Assembly: GCA_030613665.1 (NCBI GenBank)
Contig: JAUWLN010000023.1
Location: 1-15,619 of the forward strand
Direction: 5' to 3'
From: Dehalococcoidia bacterium
Lineage (GTDB): Bacteria; Chloroflexota; Dehalococcoidia; Dehalococcoidales; RBG-16-60-22
Length of the DNA: 15,619 nt
A program made the position numbers and the translations under genes. The notes under the pieces were generated by a model, which searched no databases, had not been told where the DNA came from, and saw only the letters and a program-made list of their open reading frames with translations. Shown here piece after piece: positions 14,200 to 15,619 of this stretch; within the stretch, counting starts at the first letter, position 1, and each line of letters starts with the position of its first letter.

Positions 14200-14958
14200 C
14201 TATCTTGCACCTAGTATTCTGACCCACAGCTTCTCTCCGTCAGTGGTGAACTGTATCGTGCCGTGATGGTCGGTGCGGTAGATATTATCGGCACCGATCT
14301 GCTGCTCAAGCCTTGTCACGACATCCGGGTTCGGGTGCCCGAATTTATTATCGGCGCCGACGGAGAGCACCGCAATCTGCGGGTCGACTGCGGACAGGAA
14401 CTCCTGGCTGGTGGAAGTATCGGAGCCATGATGGGCGACCTTCAGCACGGTGCTTTTTAATACCGCCCGGCGGGTGATGAGATGAAGTTCCGCTTCACGC
14501 CGTATGTCGGCGGCGAGTATGAAACTGACGTTACCGGTCTTCAGACACAGCACCACGCCATTATTGTCGGTGTCTTCATCCGTGTCCTTTAACAGAGCCT
14601 CCGGTGGATGGAGTACTGTGAGCGTTGCCTCGCCCAGGGCAATCTGCTGTCCGGCACGGGCAGTGATTCTTTCAAGCTCCTTTTCTGCGACCAGTCCCTG
14701 CCATTCCCCGTATAACGGCGTACCGCTGTCGAGATTCGGGTCGAGCACCTTTTCCACGCGGTAGCGCTTCAGTACCTCAACCAGGCCGGCGAGGTGGTCC
14801 TGGTCGGGGTGGGTCAGAATAACCAGCTCTATGGTCCTGTCCCAGAAGGGCATCTGCCGACCCAGCTCCAGGCTTATTGACCGCGGGCTGGGCCCACCAT
14901 CAATAAGCACCTGCTGGCTTCCCTGCTGTATCAACATCCAATGGTCGCAATACAACAT
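14200..14958 (-). CDS. ComEC/Rec2-type metallo-beta-lactamase protein, N-terminus apparently lost
   Basis: A 252-residue metallo-hydrolase matching the C-terminal domain of ComEC-like competence proteins and their stand-alone relatives. Metal-site motifs are present: LTH50PD52QD54H55, NNGVVLCLKTGNVSFILAADI, KVAHHGSDTSTS, and FGHPNPDV. The family normally starts with a DVGQGDA-type strand just before the LIDGG segment, often preceded by a signal peptide. Here homology begins only at MLIQQGSQQVLIDGGPSP, and the seven residues before it (MLYCDHW) do not fit. An in-frame stop lies just upstream, at 14965-14967. No other frame upstream restores the motif. It is probably a 5'-truncated gene, perhaps a pseudogene, although AGGGGA directly before the ATG might allow translation. 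Confidence 0.75.
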   Translation of the reverse strand: MLYCDHWMLIQQGSQQVLIDGGPSPRSISLELGRQMPFWDRTIELVILTHPDQDHLAGLVEVLKRYRVEKVLDPNLDSGTPLYGEWQGLVAEKELERITARAGQQIALGEATLTVLHPPEALLKDTDEDTDNNGVVLCLKTGNVSFILAADIRREAELHLITRRAVLKSTVLKVAHHGSDTSTSQEFLSAVDPQIAVLSVGADNKFGHPNPDVVTRLEQQIGADNIYRTDHHGTIQFTTDGEKLWVRILGAR

Positions 14959-15012
14959 TCCCCTTTAGCATATCTGTCAACGCAGAAGTTAATCAATAGA
15001 AAGGAGATAGTA

Positions 15013-15312
15013 ATGCCAAGAAAGCTAACTAACTACGAGCAAGAGACCATTATAAATTTCAATAAAGAGGAAAAGGTAGCATATATATTCACCTATGAAA
15101 AGACTTGGCAGAAACACCTTGAGGGCAAACTGGGCTTGAAGCCGGTAATGGATAATGGCTTTGGTGGTAAAGAATATGAACTGCCTAAGAGTAGAATTAA
15201 GCCACCGAAGGCACCCAGAAAGTTATCCACTTCTGCAAAGAAAAAACTGGCCGAGAGGTTGCACGGAAACCGTGTTTTAAGCGCTCAAAACCTAGTTCCT
15301 GTGGGAAAATAA
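15013..15312 (+). CDS. Small hypothetical protein, accessory-DNA type
   Basis: A 99-residue basic protein of unknown function. AAGGAG lies 6 nt before the ATG at 15013. The first part reads NYEQETIINFNKEEKVAYIF, then TYEKTWQKHLEGKLGLKP, GGKEYELPKSRIKPPKAPRK, and a Lys/Arg-rich tail. The pattern 'E..I.fn..e..A.iyTy.k.w...L' resembles, from memory, short proteins found in prophages and integrative elements of Firmicutes and Chloroflexota; I cannot confirm this. Base composition is clearly AT-richer than the rest of the window and Lys/Asn codons are frequent, which fits recent transfer. It follows the truncated metallo-beta-lactamase gene divergently. Confidence 0.65.
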   Translation: MPRKLTNYEQETIINFNKEEKVAYIFTYEKTWQKHLEGKLGLKPVMDNGFGGKEYELPKSRIKPPKAPRKLSTSAKKKLAERLHGNRVLSAQNLVPVGK

Positions 15313-15619
15313 ACAACGGAAAGACAGCACAAGGGTAATTCTGCCTTCCCACCCCTAGTTCAGACTCACCAGTAGGAGAAAGGGAGCGGGCAGCCCTTAC
15401 CCTGAAAAAACGCCCCAAATTTAATTACAGTGTTTGTGGTGACTGATATACACGGAAAGGAGGGGACAAACTTGGGGAAAAAGCCCTCTCTCCCCGAAAG
15501 AAGGATTGATTTATATTGAGTCAAGCGTGAGAAGATGGATTTTTAGCTTCAAATGAGCAGTAAAGGGGGGATAGAAATGATATTTGCTCAAAGCTAGATT
15601 TAGAAGGATATGAGAAAAG
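15313..15619. other. AT-rich segment without a convincing gene
   Basis: About 300 bases with purine-rich stretches (AAAGGAGGGG near 15457, AAAGGGGGG near 15563). A mini-ORF at 15553-15597 encodes 14 residues, with an internal ATG at 15577 preceded by a strong Shine-Dalgarno-like run. An ATG at 15610 near the edge might open another gene, but its AAGG is only 3 bases away. A GC stem TTGGGGA / TCCCCGA (15472-15495 area) lacks a T-run. No tRNA, attachment site or repeat is recognisable. Confidence 0.5.

Noticed and set aside
15472..15496. GC-rich stem in the right-hand segment
   Set aside because: Short stem with a wobble pair, 12-nt loop and no T-run; likely chance in a purine/pyrimidine-biased stretch.
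1..15619. CRISPR array, tRNA or rRNA genes, insertion sequence ends
   Set aside because: No regularly spaced repeats, cloverleaf-like segments, rRNA-like sequence or transposase frames were seen by eye.

Overview
The window reads as an ordinary chromosomal stretch of a moderately GC-rich bacterium, dense with housekeeping genes on both strands, followed at the right edge by a short AT-richer segment that looks like accessory DNA. The gene set suggests Chloroflexota, perhaps a Dehalococcoidia-like lineage. The pointers are a threonyl-tRNA synthetase without the N-terminal TGS domain, a stand-alone 84-residue EF-Tu domain-2-like protein, an archaeal/thermophile-style PyrE with a C-terminal CxxC, and a membrane-anchored Holliday-junction-resolvase-like nuclease. 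This assignment is inference and was not checked by any search.

Layout. Positions 1-1292 (-) hold the first 430 residues of thrS, behind a short leader with an attenuator-like hairpin. Divergent from it is an MFS efflux-type transporter (1469-2614, +), which meets a sodium:solute symporter (2624-3997, -) tail to tail. Two small genes diverge from back-to-back sigma70-type promoters: a coiled-coil/CxxC protein (4123-4353, -) and the EF-Tu domain-2-like protein (4510-4764, +). A riboflavin operon runs ribE-ribBA-ribH on the minus strand (7200 to 4829), without ribD and without room for an FMN riboswitch. A SIMPL-domain lipoprotein (7297-8100, -) lies upstream of it. A DNA-maintenance pair follows: a PcrA/UvrD helicase (8207-10420, +) and mutL (10475-12166, +). 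mutL meets a minus-strand cluster lepB-pyrE-nuclease (13836 to 12176) tail to tail. A 67-residue membrane protein (13982-14185, +) and a ComEC-type metallo-beta-lactamase protein with an abnormal N-terminus (14200-14958, -) come next. The AT-rich end holds a small hypothetical gene (15013-15312, +) and about 300 bases without a convincing gene.

Several promoters are readable because they match TTGACA/TATAAT well. In four cases (MFS, SIMPL lipoprotein, helicase, mutL) the -10 hexamer lies only 7-15 bases from the best start codon and no Shine-Dalgarno is present. These transcripts are predicted to be leaderless or nearly so. Other genes here (the EF-Tu-like gene, pyrE, the nuclease, ribH, the 15013 gene) have strong Shine-Dalgarno sites, so both modes of initiation seem to be in use.

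I did not find a clearly new multi-gene system. The items most worth a second look are the thrS leader with its overlapping mini-ORFs, the perfect palindrome between the -35 and -10 of mutL, the leaderless promoters, the N-terminally replaced metallo-beta-lactamase gene at the junction with AT-rich DNA, and the divergent pair of small genes around 4380-4460.
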